Assembly: GCA_006384855.1 (NCBI GenBank)
Contig: VCJN01000650.1
Span: 1 to 64,000, forward strand
Length of the DNA: 64,000 nt
DNA from: Tetraselmis striata
Lineage: Eukaryota; Chlorophyta; Chlorodendrophyceae; Chlorodendrales; Chlorodendraceae
Direction: 5' to 3'
Shown here: positions 46,422 to 57,765 of the stretch, in pieces
Layout: each line of letters starts with the position of its first letter
How positions within the stretch are numbered: the stretch's first letter is position 1
The notes under the pieces: model-generated
Seen by the model: the letters and a program-made list of their open reading frames with translations, nothing else
Told to the model about the DNA's origin: nothing
Database searches by the model: none
Position numbers and translations under genes: made by a program

Positions 46422-48774
46422 GAGACTCCTCTTCCAGCTTCTGCTGTGGGAAACGAGCCTGCCCCCCAGCTCAAGCAGCCAAAGCTCCCATACGTCTGCA
46501 ATTACTTCAACATGAAGAAGGCGAGTCCATGATGGGCTCCCTTGTGTGTGTATCGTGATACGGCTGTCCGCCTGCAGGGGCATGCAGGTAGTTAGGGCGC
46601 TGAGCCGCATCGCCGCTTGGCGTCCGTGCACCGCAGGGCTGCAGCTATGGCGACCAGTGCCGGTTCCGACATGTGGAGGCTACCAGGGCTGCCGGCCTGA
46701 AGAGCGCTAAGGGCGCCGTTGCCAATGGCAACACACAGCACCCGCCCGCAACGCATGAGGTGGCTGGAGGCAAGCCGAAGGGGGCGGCCGGCTCAACGGC
46801 GGCAATGCTTCATCTGGTGCGCAATGCCATGCCTGGCGGAGGTCGCAATACCAAAGATCATCCCACCGCACTGTTTGTTGCAAACTTGTCCTGCGTGGCA
46901 TGCCATTGTTGCTCAATCTTATATCAAGCGGCAGCCCCAGGGGGGTGCCTCATTAACTCACTCACTCGCTCACTCGCTGCTTTGCGCCCGCCCCCCCCCC
47001 CCCCCCCCCGCAACCCGGCCAGCAGGAGACTCCACTCGCAGCTGCTGCTGCTGCGGAGAATGGGGCTACCCAGAATTACAATAAGCAGCCAAAGCTCCCA
47101 CCCACCTGCAAACACTTCAACACGAAGAAAGTGAGTACGCAATTGGCGCGCTTAAGCTTGCATTGGGGTGTGAACACTAAGGGGCATACTAGCGGGTTAC
47201 TAAATCGTATCGCCGCTTGGCGTTTGTGCCCCGTAGGGCTGCGGCCATGGCGACAAGTGCCGGTTTCGGCATGTGGAGGCTAGCAGCCTCAAGAGCAGCA
47301 GTGCCGCCGCTGCCAATGGCCACGTCACGCATGAGGTGCTTGGCGGCAAGCCAACGGCGGAGGCGACAGCGGCACCGATTCATGTGGTGCGCCCTGCTTG
47401 ACACCGAGCCAGGCGGAGCTGACGATATCAATGATTCGTCCGCCGCAGTTGTTTGTTCCTCACTTGTCCAGTGTGGCCTGCAGCTGTCCGTCGATCAGGC
47501 ATTCCATGGCAACCCCAGGGGTGTCCCTCATGCACTCACTAGCTCCCTGCTTTGCCCCCCTCCCCCCCCCCCCCCCCCCCCCCCCCAATCACCACCGCCA
47601 CCAGGAGACTCCCCTCGCGGCTACTGCTGTGGGGAATAAGGCTGCCCTGAAGCAGACAAAGCTCCCACCTGCCTGCACCTACTTCAACACCAAGAAAGTG
47701 AGTATGTGTGCCGACGTCGGTATTTTCCGGGTAAACCGGGGTGACGGCAAAGGACCCTAGTAAGTGTGGCGTTTGCGGACAGTCATAACGGATCAGTCAT
47801 GGTCAAAGCGGGTCATGTCACTGCCGGACATTCGGCCAATACATGACACGCGAACCAGCATATGCACCGGTGCGGCGCAAAGCTGTCGCGTGCGACCTTT
47901 ATCCCGGTCATTTACAGCCTCGGAGACACGTGGGGCAGCGCGCCTTCTTGAAGCTTGCGTTCTTCAACCCGTGAATGATTGGCGCAATTTGCATACGATA
48001 CGGCTGTCCGCCTGCCGGGACATGCAGGCAGCGAGGGCGCTAAGCCGCATCGCCGCTTGGCGTTTGTGACCCGTAGGGCTGCAGCCATGGCTACGAGTGC
48101 CGGTTTCGGCATGTGGAGGCTGGCGGCCTGAAGAGCAGCACTGGCGCCAGCGCCAATGGCAACACGCAGCACCCGCCCGGCAAGCCGAAGGGGCAGGCCG
48201 GCTCAACGGCGGCGACGCTTGACCCGGTACGCACTGCTTGACGCCGCGCCACCCACATGTTACAATGTCAAGGAATGCACATCGCTGTTTGTCATCGGGC
48301 AGCGTGGCCTGCCAGCGTCGTGCAGTCCTGCAGGCACCGGCAGCCGCTGAGATGCGCCTCAATCCGGCACTCACTCCACCCTCCTCCCCCCCCCCCCCCC
48401 CCCCCAATACACCCCAGGAGTCTCCACTCGCGGCTGCTGCTGCGGATACTGGGGCTACCCAGAAATACAATAAGCAGCCAAAGCTCCCACCCATCTGCAA
48501 ACACTTCAACACGAAGAAAGTGAGTACACAGTTGGCGCCCTTGTGCTTTCATTGGGGTGTGAACACGAAGGGGCATGCTAGCGGGTTACCAGACCGTATC
48601 GCCGCTTGGCGTTTGTGCCCCGTAGGGTTGCGGCCATGGCGACGAGTGTCGGTTCCGGCATGTGGAGGCTAGCAGCCTCAAGAGCAGCAGTGGCGCCACC
48701 GCCAATGGCGGCCAGCAGCACCCGCCCGGCAAGCCAAAGGGGGAGGCCGGCTCAACGGCGCGACGCTTGACCCG
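46422..48774 (+). repeat. Tandem duplication of a CCCH exon pair, four units
   Basis: Start-to-start distances of exon A are 604, 579 and 813 bases. Similarity covers both exons and much of the introns (for example CGTATCGCCGCTTGGCGTTT just before exon B, and a C run before exon A in units 2-4). Unit 3 is longer because the intron at 47698-48076 carries about 270 extra bases. Confidence 0.88.
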
Positions 48775-49625
48775 GTGCGCCCTGCTTGACGCCGTGCCAC
48801 ACGGAGGCCATTATACCCAATCTGCACAATACACCCAGATTCACTGTAGAGGGGGGAGTGTGGGGGGGGGGGGGGGAGACGGAGACTGTTGTGAGCGGTG
48901 TCCCGACTGCTGGCGGCACCAAAGGCCCAAAGGGCATTGTTGACCCCACATCGGGTGGCCAAATTAGCAGGGCCCCACTCCACCTTTCCGATAGCGCAAC
49001 TCGGCATGTACATACTTCGGTTACACTGCGTAGGTCGGGAACACGGAAAAGGTCACTTGGGCTGCCACAATGTTGCCGCTGCAAATGAGCACTGTACTGT
49101 TATATTGCCCAGTGCGTCAGCTCAGAGAGAATGCAACAACAGTGGCGGAATGAACCTGCACGTGGCCGGTGGCGGATAATCATAGTAAGCTTTTGGAGGT
49201 AAGATAAGGATGATTTTGGGTGGATACTCTTGAAAAATCACCCAAGAAGCGTGCAACCGCAATTCTACTCTGTGCTCTTCTGAATTGTCGGAGTAGCAGA
49301 AGGACATTGAGCGCACTTTTAGTCCTCGCCTTTCTGACTGACATCTGAGATAGGCCGGTGGGGAGGGGGGGGGGGGGGGGGGCGGTGGGGGCGGGGAGGG
49401 GGGGGGCGGGGCGGGGGACAATGCATTGGGTTTTTTTGTTTTATTTATACAACCTTCACAGACTCGAAAAGGGAGTCCACTGGCCGGCAGTAACTCGGTG
49501 GGCGCGCCTGTGTGCAGACAGCCCTCGGCGTGGAAGCCGTGGCGGAGGAGCGGAAAATCGCCGACTGGGAATCCCCAAGCAACCACTATCGCCTGCGCCT
49601 CTTCGACAGCCTGAAGCGGCTCTAG
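46422..49625 (+). CDS. Four tandem CCCH zinc fingers, probable 3' part of the J-domain locus
   Basis: Eight exons form four units: 46422-46520 and 46637-46816; 47026-47130 and 47237-47386; 47605-47697 and 48077-48226; 48418-48519 and 48626-48774. In each, exon A ends within the finger (KLPPTCKHFNTKK type) and exon B completes it (GCGHGDKCRFRHVEA), giving C-x8-C-x5-C-x3-H. All junctions are phase 0, so units add without breaking the frame. Unit 1 uses a GC donor at 46521. Exon B of unit 4 is one base short near its end relative to units 1-3. A possible last exon at 49518-49625 encodes VEAVAEERKIADWESPSNHY, then RLRLFDSLKRL and stop. CCCH fingers usually bind single-stranded RNA. A single gene with the J domain is inferred from strand, phase and lack of a gap. 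Confidence 0.78.
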
Positions 49626-52198
49626 TTGAGCGGTGATGGCTGGCGGGGTCTGCTGCCTTGTCCGCTGGCGTGTTTGTGCCCACTGCTCCCGCCCACCGCT
49701 GCCCCTTTCTGGGGGCTGCGTATGTGCCCCCCCCCCCCCCCCCCCCGCCCTCCTCCCCCGGGCCCCTTTTAGGTTGCACAATACATTCCAAGCGACGGGA
49801 GCCGTTAGTCTCTCTTCTGTAAGGCACCCCTACCCCTCTTTCTATGCCGCAGCACTGCCAGCCGCAACATTGAGTCTCCGCCCGGCAGCTACGCGCGGGT
49901 GCGCCGTGCACGACCTGTGCGTTTGCGCCACCAAAGTATGCAAGCATAAAGCAAAACGATGCGCGCCATGCAGTGGTGGCCAGAGTGCTCGCCGCCGCTG
50001 CCCCCCCCCCCCCCCCCCCCCGCTGCACAGATGACGTGCATTGCCCTGTACACTAGTTCCGGAACCTTCGCAACCCGGACGGTAATTGCGTGTTCCAACT
50101 AGCGTGCCACATGAGGTAGCGGAAACAGGTCGATCCCATGATTTGGTCTCCGGCGCTGCAACAGGGCCGACTGCTGCATCCGCTACGTGTCAAAATGGAA
50201 AGCTGTGTAGCTGTGTGTACAATGTGTCGATCAAGCAGTCGACGGCAAGACCATGTTGACGTGTTCACAAGGCCACGGACGGCAGAGTTCGCCCAGGCGT
50301 GCAGGAGACTAGTGCCGCCGCTATTGCGACTTCTGCATTGCAGTGATCATGGCATGGTATTCACTCTATTTTTCGCCCCCGGGGCAGGCCTGGCACCAGT
50401 GAAACCCTTGCAGCGTCTCTATGACGGCCGTTAAGGCAGCGATTCAGTTCCGGAAAGCCCTGGGCGACGCTATTGTCATGAAGCAAGTAGTGGCCGAAGC
50501 ATTCTGCAAGACTAATTAGTGGCCAGAGACAGAATTTTCAACACACTGTTGGATCACCGTCTAAAACACTGCCATCAAAATACCCAGCACTGACCACGAA
50601 AGGTCTGCCCTACCCGTTTGGGCGTCGGCCCAGCCCAGCACCCCCATTCGGGTATTGCGAATTGGGGACAAAGAATATGCAAAATCTGGACATACAGAAT
50701 ATAACTGCTCCCCAACATGACGTAGGGCCGCGCGGCTCAGAAGGCCCTCAAGATGTTTTGGCATCGACTCCACATGGCGGTCAGTGGTGACCGATCGCAC
50801 AGCTTGGCAGCCACCAAGCGCGCTGAAGCATAGCAACTTCAAAGGCACGTCGAACAAGAGAAGACGCGAGCGACTGCCCTCATGAAAATTCAGAAGTAGT
50901 GGTTTCTATGTACTGCAGTAGCCCCGCCACACAGCACAGGCACTCCACCCCATTCCTCCAATCAAGAATCTGTGCTGATTTGCGTGCCCCATCGCCCTTG
51001 ACTACCTTATTGACATGATGTGCGCAATGCGGACTGGCCAAACTACTGGATGCCCTTGCCACCCTGTGTGTGTATGGTTTCACAGATAGGGTGACCGGCC
51101 CAGCTTGCTGATCTTTATCGCATAGAGCCAGCAGGTGATATGAAGAAGAACAAAGGGCACCCCACACTCTGCCCAGCGCGCACGCGTACATCAGGTTGGG
51201 CGGCTGGAGACGCGCGCGCCTCGATCCCGTAAAACACGTATGGGCACCGCGGTGGTGGTGGGCTGTTCCGCGCCGTTCCGCGCCGCGTCTCCGCGACAAG
51301 CGGGCACGGCTTGGCAGCGATGTGTTTGAGCGTCGCGCCGATTGAGGCTGCAGTGACACTCCCAAGGTGGTAGCAAGTACCAATGACAATTTGGGGAGGA
51401 GAAAGCTGCGCTTTCGACGTTTTCGCTTCATACCAGGATTGCCACGAGTCTATGCACCAATCGCAATGTGCGATACCTGGAACGCAGAGAGCCTGCTATG
51501 AGTCCACGGAGCACCGATGTGCGGTGGGCGTGTGGCTGCAGCTGCTTGACTCGGCAATGGGAGCAACGCAGGCCTCGCCTTGCTGTCTTGGTGCCTCGCC
51601 GGGCAATGTCATGCCTGGGATGGAAAGCGCCTGGAGCCCCGGAGCAGCGACTCGCGACATTCAAGCCAGCACTTAGCATCAACTCCCAGCACCCAGCGCA
51701 CGGGGTGTCCTGCATACAGGCCGCCCTCAAACGCTCTCCCAAAGGCCCGCACACGCCAGCCATCTCCCCGACAGCGACTGTTGCGGCACGCCCATGCTTG
51801 CGCGCATCCGCCGCAGGCCAAGGGAACCCAGACACCAGGCTTTCCATCGAGCGTTTTTCCGGGAGGCGGGACTGTCGCGCGCACCCTGTGTGTCCCGGGT
51901 TCTGAATGAGTTGCCTATGGCACACGCCTGCCGTGTCGCTCGCCCACAGCATGGGCGGGAGTGACTGGATGGTGTATGGTTTTGCAGATAGGTGGCGTGC
52001 ACGTGGGGAGATACCGGTACACTGGAACTAGTGGTATTACAACCCCCCCCCCCCCCCCTGCCCCCCCCCCCCCCCCCCCCCCCTTGGGAATGCGTATGTG
52101 CCATAGGGAAAAGACATAGGCAGCCAGCACAAAATGGCAAAAACTTGTATCACAGCTAAGCAGGTAAGCCAAACTTAAAATGAGGGCTCATGCAGCAC
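49626..52198. other. Spacer with C runs and a possible transposase relic
   Basis: C runs lie at about 49729-49746, 50001-50020 and 52041-52083. On the minus strand at 50880-51100 a frame contains CAHHVNKVVKG and SAQILDWRNGVECLCCVAGL, which recall the C-x-H-x2-N segment of hAT transposases. A further frame (TTDRHVESMPKHLEGLLSRA) lies at 50561-50857. The resemblance is weak and no terminal repeat was seen. Confidence 0.3.
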
Positions 52199-52981
52199 TC
52201 ACTCCTTCTTCTTCTTCTTCTTGAGCTCGGGCAGGTAGTCATAGTTGGCGGTGCTGACGTGCAGCGGCACGAGCTGGATCTCTGTCGTGCTGGGCTCGCG
52301 GCGCCACGACACCTCGCACTTGTTGGTCATCTCCTCGCTGGTGGGCTGCCGGTAGGTGACGATCTCTGCCACGCGCTTGCGGTCGTCTGAGAAACGCAGG
52401 GAGGAGATGCCGGAGAAGTGGGTGTAGTGGTGTGTTGGGTGCGCTCCCCCCAGGTTGGTGGCGCGGGCGCTCCACCGGATGGCGAGGTCCTGCGTGCCGT
52501 AAACGCCGATGTTGTCGATCTCCATCTGCAGATCGGGGTACAGCCGCCGGAAGGCCGCCACTTGCTTCTTCAGAGCGTCGCGCCCCACGAAGGAGTGCGA
52601 GCCCCATAACTCGTCCTTTAGGGACGCCTCTTCGTCCAGCACCTCGTCCGCCGCGCCCATGTCGCCGCGGCTCCACACGTCGGCGTAGTAGCGATGAGCC
52701 ACCTCGCACATCTGCTTGATCCGCCAGTCGTGTACCTCGCCGTCCTCGATCTCCTTCTCCTTGTAGCGCAGTGCGCGCCAGCCCGCCAGCCGCCCGCTGA
52801 TGCGCGGCACGCCGGCAGTTGGCCGGCCGGCGGGCAAGGGGGAGCCGATGCGCCGGGCGTGCAGAGTCGGGGCGCTAAGCAGCGACGGCGAGCGCGCGGC
52901 GGAGCGGCCCGCGGACGGGGAGGCAGCGGAGGCGCGCGTCGACGGCGCGTACGGGCGCGCGGCGGCAACGATCGTCGCCAT
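52199..52981 (-). CDS. NTF2/SnoaL-like protein, likely plastid
   Basis: Single-exon frame of 260 residues. The first 65 or so residues are Ala/Ser/Arg/Pro-rich with almost no acidic residues, as in a plastid transit peptide. The remainder fits a SnoaL-like NTF2 fold: the helix MCEVAHRYYADVWSRGDMGA, the ASLKDELWGSHSFVGRDALK segment and the FRRLYPDLQMEIDNIGVYGT strand. These are followed by LAIRWSARATNLGG, then HHYTHFSGISSLRFSDDRKR and VAEIVTYRQP. The conserved arrangement resembles uncharacterised plastid SnoaL-domain proteins of plants and green algae; catalytic function is not known. It ends in a Lys run (KKKKKKE). Codon use matches the other GC-rich genes here. Confidence 0.82.
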   Translation of the reverse strand: MATIVAAARPYAPSTRASAASPSAGRSAARSPSLLSAPTLHARRIGSPLPAGRPTAGVPRISGRLAGWRALRYKEKEIEDGEVHDWRIKQMCEVAHRYYADVWSRGDMGAADEVLDEEASLKDELWGSHSFVGRDALKKQVAAFRRLYPDLQMEIDNIGVYGTQDLAIRWSARATNLGGAHPTHHYTHFSGISSLRFSDDRKRVAEIVTYRQPTSEEMTNKCEVSWRREPSTTEIQLVPLHVSTANYDYLPELKKKKKKE

Positions 52982-55921
52982 GATTTCCGTGGCGGTGGCG
53001 GTTCAGTAACTGATGGCCCGGCGGCCGGGTGGGGGTCAAGTAAGTACGGTGTCGGGCCCACCGCGAGCGACTCCGACACGGTTCGAATAGAGGAACGAAA
53101 GCGTCCGTTCCCTTCGCGGCTGGGTGGAACGAATCCGGTTGCGCCGCTTTATGTTCAGCGTCTATTCTGCGGCACCTGTTGAGGTTTTAGGGTTGTTAAC
53201 ACACTGGTGAGCTGGTGCCGGTCGCAAAGCAGTGAGGTGGTGGGCGCGCGTGTTGCCGGGGTCATGCACTTGGGCGCCTCGCTGGCTGGCGCGATGATCG
53301 CGACCCATGATCCCTGCTCGCCGCGGTTGGACGGAATAACAACAGTACTGTATGGATACAGGGTAGCGCCTGTGGGCGCGTCTCCTGCTGCTGACGCGGC
53401 ATGTAGTACAGACACTGTATGTACTACTAGCGATCGCGGAGTGTTGCTGACGCAGCATATCCGCCCCATTTTCCGGAAAGCATCCAGCTCCTCGATCAGC
53501 GCAGCAAGCGACTGACGAGATGGGCGCGGGCGATGGCGCGTGAAGCGCGCCCCATAACCGTAGCCGGTACTGGGGTTGTGGCTGTCAGTCTGGCACCAAG
53601 AATTACGTCCTAAAAGTAAAGTGTGCCCCAGATCCTCGGCCTAAGGCGTCCAGCACCTTGCTGTCACGTCCTGTCAAGATTTTTGCGCGTGATCAAACCG
53701 TCTGATCAAATTACGTCTGAAGGGGCGCGATGGGCCGCAGTAGTGCGGAATCTCTATGGGCAATGAGGCACTAATGGGATAACTAACCTTATTTTGATAT
53801 AGTTTCTTAGGTCTAATCATACAGCAATATCAAACTCATCAATTTTCAATCATCGCAAAACCATGTGCAGGCTGTCCATGAAAGTCGATTGGAAAGCACC
53901 GTAGTCATATATATGTTGAAGAATAAACTGCAAATGGAGGAGAGGGAGCCAGGCCGTGCAGTCCTGCAGTACTGGGGCCCGGCGGAATTCTTCAAAGCTT
54001 GGGCATAAAGTGGGAGATCCCCGCCTCCGTGTAAATGGATGAATGCTATTAGACATGTTCTCAGAGTAAATGTCGACAGTTAACAGCGACCTCTGCATAT
54101 CGTCCTGCTACGCCATATGGATATCACTACTGCGTTCATCATCAACTGACGTTGCCCTGCTCATTGCCAGTATACTAAGTGAGTACGCAAACAAAATCGT
54201 TGAGCGGGTGTAGCATGTCTGCTGGTGGTACCTGTACTGAGTATACTGTGAAGGGGCGTGGCTGTCTGGGTGTGCGCTCTGCTGTGCCATGCGTTGTTTA
54301 CATGGTGCTGAAGGCGTATTACATTTAAACATGTAACATATGCAATTTGCTGCAAGCCACCGAAAGCTACATGTACTGAATAACCTATGTTTATTCAAAC
54401 AAACTGGGATTATGTAAAAACTCGCGGCGATGAGATACTACTGATGTCACACTAATTACATTGATCCCATAGCGTGATCAATGGTGACCAGCGAACCCAC
54501 TGTCATTCCCGCCGTGGCATTGCACGACATTCCCCAGAATATATATAGAACTATGGGGAATTCTCATACATCGAACATACAGCTTCCCACAAAAGTCTTG
54601 CCCCCCTTTTCATCAATTGTACATTGGCCAATTATGAGCCCTCACCTTCTTTTCCGGCCGCGCCCTCCCATGTGTCATACGTGAACACGACATCATGCGT
54701 GGGGGGAGCCCTAAGTGGCGTTTGTTGGGCTCTCGTAGAAATGCCATACGTGTGCGTGTCATTGTTCAGGGTAAGTAATGAATTTAATAACCCAATGTCA
54801 CAAGGGCACAAATTTTTATATCGAACGTATATGCTTCTATCTGTACGGATGCACGCCAAGAGTTAGCTCTACCATCGTAGAGCACATTCACAAAGGCGCT
54901 TCCCCACCGTCGGCATGCAAGTGAGCAGTTCCCGCAAAACGGCCAATACTGCGATAAAGGCTTGCTCAAAATCCAGCCCACCTGAAGCTGCTGTCCGCAT
55001 TCAATGCGCCCTTGGTAGAGCCGGGCTTCAGCCCATATTGCGCAGAGGTGCAACCCCCGAGTCAGCGGGTGGGTCCATATGGTCACCTGCTAGGGTATGT
55101 GGTAGGGCCGGCCATCACTACACTCCCATATTCTGCTGGTGGGCTTCGCCTAGCGGGCCCCTAAGCGGGGGAAATCCGCCCGCGCGGGGCGAGTACATCG
55201 CCTTTTTATCGGGATGCGGGTAAGCCACTGTAATAGGGTTTGTAGGAGAACCTAAAAATATTTGCATCGGGCCCCCCCTACACCCCTCGGTTATGTTTCC
55301 ACCGAGGGGCCCGGCAGGGTTGGAACCTGCGCAGACCGGAATCATGAGCGTAACAGGCAGCCCCCCCCTCCGCCACCTATCACATCTCAAGCCATTGATG
55401 AATATTCTAAGTTAATTATATCATAAAAATGCGCCACTGTACCACTCGGCGGTCGGCGCCGCCGGTGCTGACGTGGCGATATGGACAGATACGTACATGT
55501 CAAGACTTTCGAGGGGGGTTGTACATCGACGTATTCTTTCCAGCGTGTGCTCAGCCGCATCAAGATGCCCCACATCCAGATGATGTGGCAGCACATTGCT
55601 GAGAACGCCTTGCGGGGACGGTCGGGGGGTGGGCAGACTGGGGGAGGGGGCAATATCACGCCGGGCTTGCTCCTTGATACGGGACAGGAGGTAGTTAGCT
55701 TAAGGGCAGATGGGGGGGTGCACAGCTGGAATTGAAGAGTTTCCACTATCATGTTTTCTTTACCTTCCTGCACTATCCATGATCAGCCACCAGTGGGGAC
55801 TCCACACTGTCACACTGTCTGGCAGGCCAGTACCTTTGCCCGCACACACACACTAACACACACACACGCACACCGACACACCCCCTCTCCTATTGCTATG
55901 GCACCAACTCCCTCCCCTCCC
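52982..55921. other. Long spacer
   Basis: The first part is the upstream flank of the NTF2-like gene. The rest has no recognised gene. Noted: a hairpin CCCCTCGGT/ACCGAGGGG at about 55284-55309, and a CA-rich tract at about 55844-55882 just beyond the 3' end of the NAD(P)HX dehydratase gene. Confidence 0.5.
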
Positions 55922-57765
55922 TCAGTCATCACCAAACGTGGCGCTCATCACTGGCCCCAGCTCCTCCATAACGCAGCTGGCGCGCATCGCGCGGTGGTGC
56001 TTGGCAAATGCGGCCGCCGCCGCGCGGCGCGTCACCAGGCATGCCGCGGCCGCAGCGAGCACCGCGGGCTCCTCCCCGCCGGCGGCCTTGCCATCTGGGC
56101 CGCTGGCATGCGCCCATGCGAGGAAGGTGGCCAACGTGCCGGCAAGCACGTCGCCCTGGGTGCGCACGTGCGGCTGTGAGTCAGCCACGCTAACCGCGCT
56201 CAGCGCATCCGCTGACCTCGCCGGGGGAGATGGCATACCTGGCCCCCGCAGCGGCGCAGCGACCCCGGCTCGTCACACTCCAGGACGGTGTCGCCCTGGC
56301 AGATGAGGTCCGTGCGGCCCTTGCGCAGAAGTGCTGGACCCGCGAGCGCCGCCGCCACGCTAGACGTGGCCTCCGCATCTGGTGGGGTGCCGTGATCGGC
56401 GCTCAGAGGTGGGTGGCAATAAAAAAGAGCACAGTACATTGCCTTTGGAGGGGGGGGGGGGGGGGGGGGGGGCACCGCTCAGGGGATCGCCCGTCTCCAC
56501 ACCCAGCGCGGCCGCCAGGCGTCGGAACTCATTGACGTTGGGCGTGAGCACTGCCTGAGGGGCAACAGTGAGGGGCCATACGGAGTTGGGGACGAGCATG
56601 CGCATCAAGATTTGATATATCATCCGGATCAGATGCACCAGCTGGATCAAGATGAATAAAGATACTCTGTAATTATGTGGGCCAATGATCGATATTATAT
56701 ATAAAATATATATATCTACACATATATCTACATATCAATAACAGGATGGTTGCATTGGATCAAGGCTCGCTTTTGCATTGGGAAATTGCCCTTCATGGCC
56801 TGGTGCGTCAAGCAACTCAGCGTGGACCGTTCTCTTGACATGTAGACGGTGAATACAATCAATTGGATGTCAGGTCAGACCATATAGATGACAGGATCAA
56901 TATGTAGACCCTGCATCAAGCACGGCTCTTGAGTCGTAGCCAGAGATTGGCAAAACAAGGGGGGAAGTTGGAAGTTGTGTCCCCAAAACAGGGGTAGGGC
57001 TGGGGTGTGCGCACCTGCGGGTAGCCCTTCACCAGCTCAGGGCACTCCACGACGAGGCCAACGCCATCCGCATCCAGCACCAGCGGCAGGGCTGCCTCCT
57101 TGCATTCGTGCACCACCGCCCGCGCGGCCGCCAGCAGCGCAGGATCGCGCCCCAGGCCCGGGCCCACCACCACCGCGTTGAAGCGCGGCAGCCACCCCTT
57201 GATCGCGTCTGCGCCGGCGGCGTCGCCGTCCGCGTCGGATACGGAGTCGCGCAGGTACGGGTGCACGATGAGCTCGGGGCTGTAGCCCTTGATGACCGGG
57301 GCGGCGCTGGCCTCGCAAAACACGTGGGACAGATCCGCGCCCACCTGCAGCGGGTCAGAGAGGGATCTCAAGTCAGGAAAGGGGTACGCAGTGGTGGCAG
57401 GTGAGCCGCGGGCAGGTGAGCCGCCGGGGTCATGGCGAAGGCGGGAGCCGGGACTCACAAGCAGGGCAGAGTAGGAGGCAAAGTAAGGGGCGCCGGTGTA
57501 TTCCTGGCATCCGCCCACCACCGCAACTTTGCCAGCCTGGCCCTGCATTGTTGGAGAGAAAGAGAGGAAATGGTGGGGGGGGGGGGGGGGGGGACTCAGT
57601 CTGCACAGCAATGGGACTGCTGCCAAGTGGATAAGCTGCGCGGAGGGGCAGGCAGTATGCGCCCTGCTGGGGGCGGCTTGCCTTGTGCTTGCTGGGCGAA
57701 AATGGCGGCACCAGCCGCTGTAGCTGCGGCAGCAGCTGGCCCACGTTGACGCACCTCACTGCCAT
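55922..57765 (-). CDS. NNRD: ATP-dependent NAD(P)H-hydrate dehydratase
   Basis: Complete six-exon gene: 57682-57765, 57459-57542, 57015-57344, 56476-56554, 56239-56375 and 55922-56155, about 315 residues, every junction in phase. Intron 1 has a GC donor (CACAAG|GCAAGC). The enzyme repairs damaged NAD(P)H by dehydrating the S-hydrate with ATP. Family motifs are in order: LVPPFSPSKHKGQAGKVAVV, GGCQEYTGAPYFASYSAL, VGADLSHVFCEASAAPVIKG, YSPELIVHP, VVVGPGLGRD, LPLVLDADGVGLV, LTPNVNEFRRL, and the ATP/substrate motif GSLRRCGGQGDVLAGTLATF. This is the stand-alone kinase-like form of eukaryotes (CARKD type), without an epimerase domain. No organelle-targeting peptide is evident with this start; an upstream exon could add one. 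Introns hold C runs on the sense strand (56449-56472 and 57576-57593). Confidence 0.95.

Noticed and set aside
50561-51952. A second transposase gene on the minus strand
   Set aside because: Only one short CAHHVN-type motif supports it and the frames do not follow one another. It is mentioned in the spacer entry at low confidence instead.
55290-55380. tRNA-Met-like sequence on the minus strand with T arm GCAGGTTCCAACCCTGC
   Set aside because: The T arm pairs, but the anticodon and acceptor stems do not. The adjacent CCCCTCGGT hairpin explains part of the pairing.
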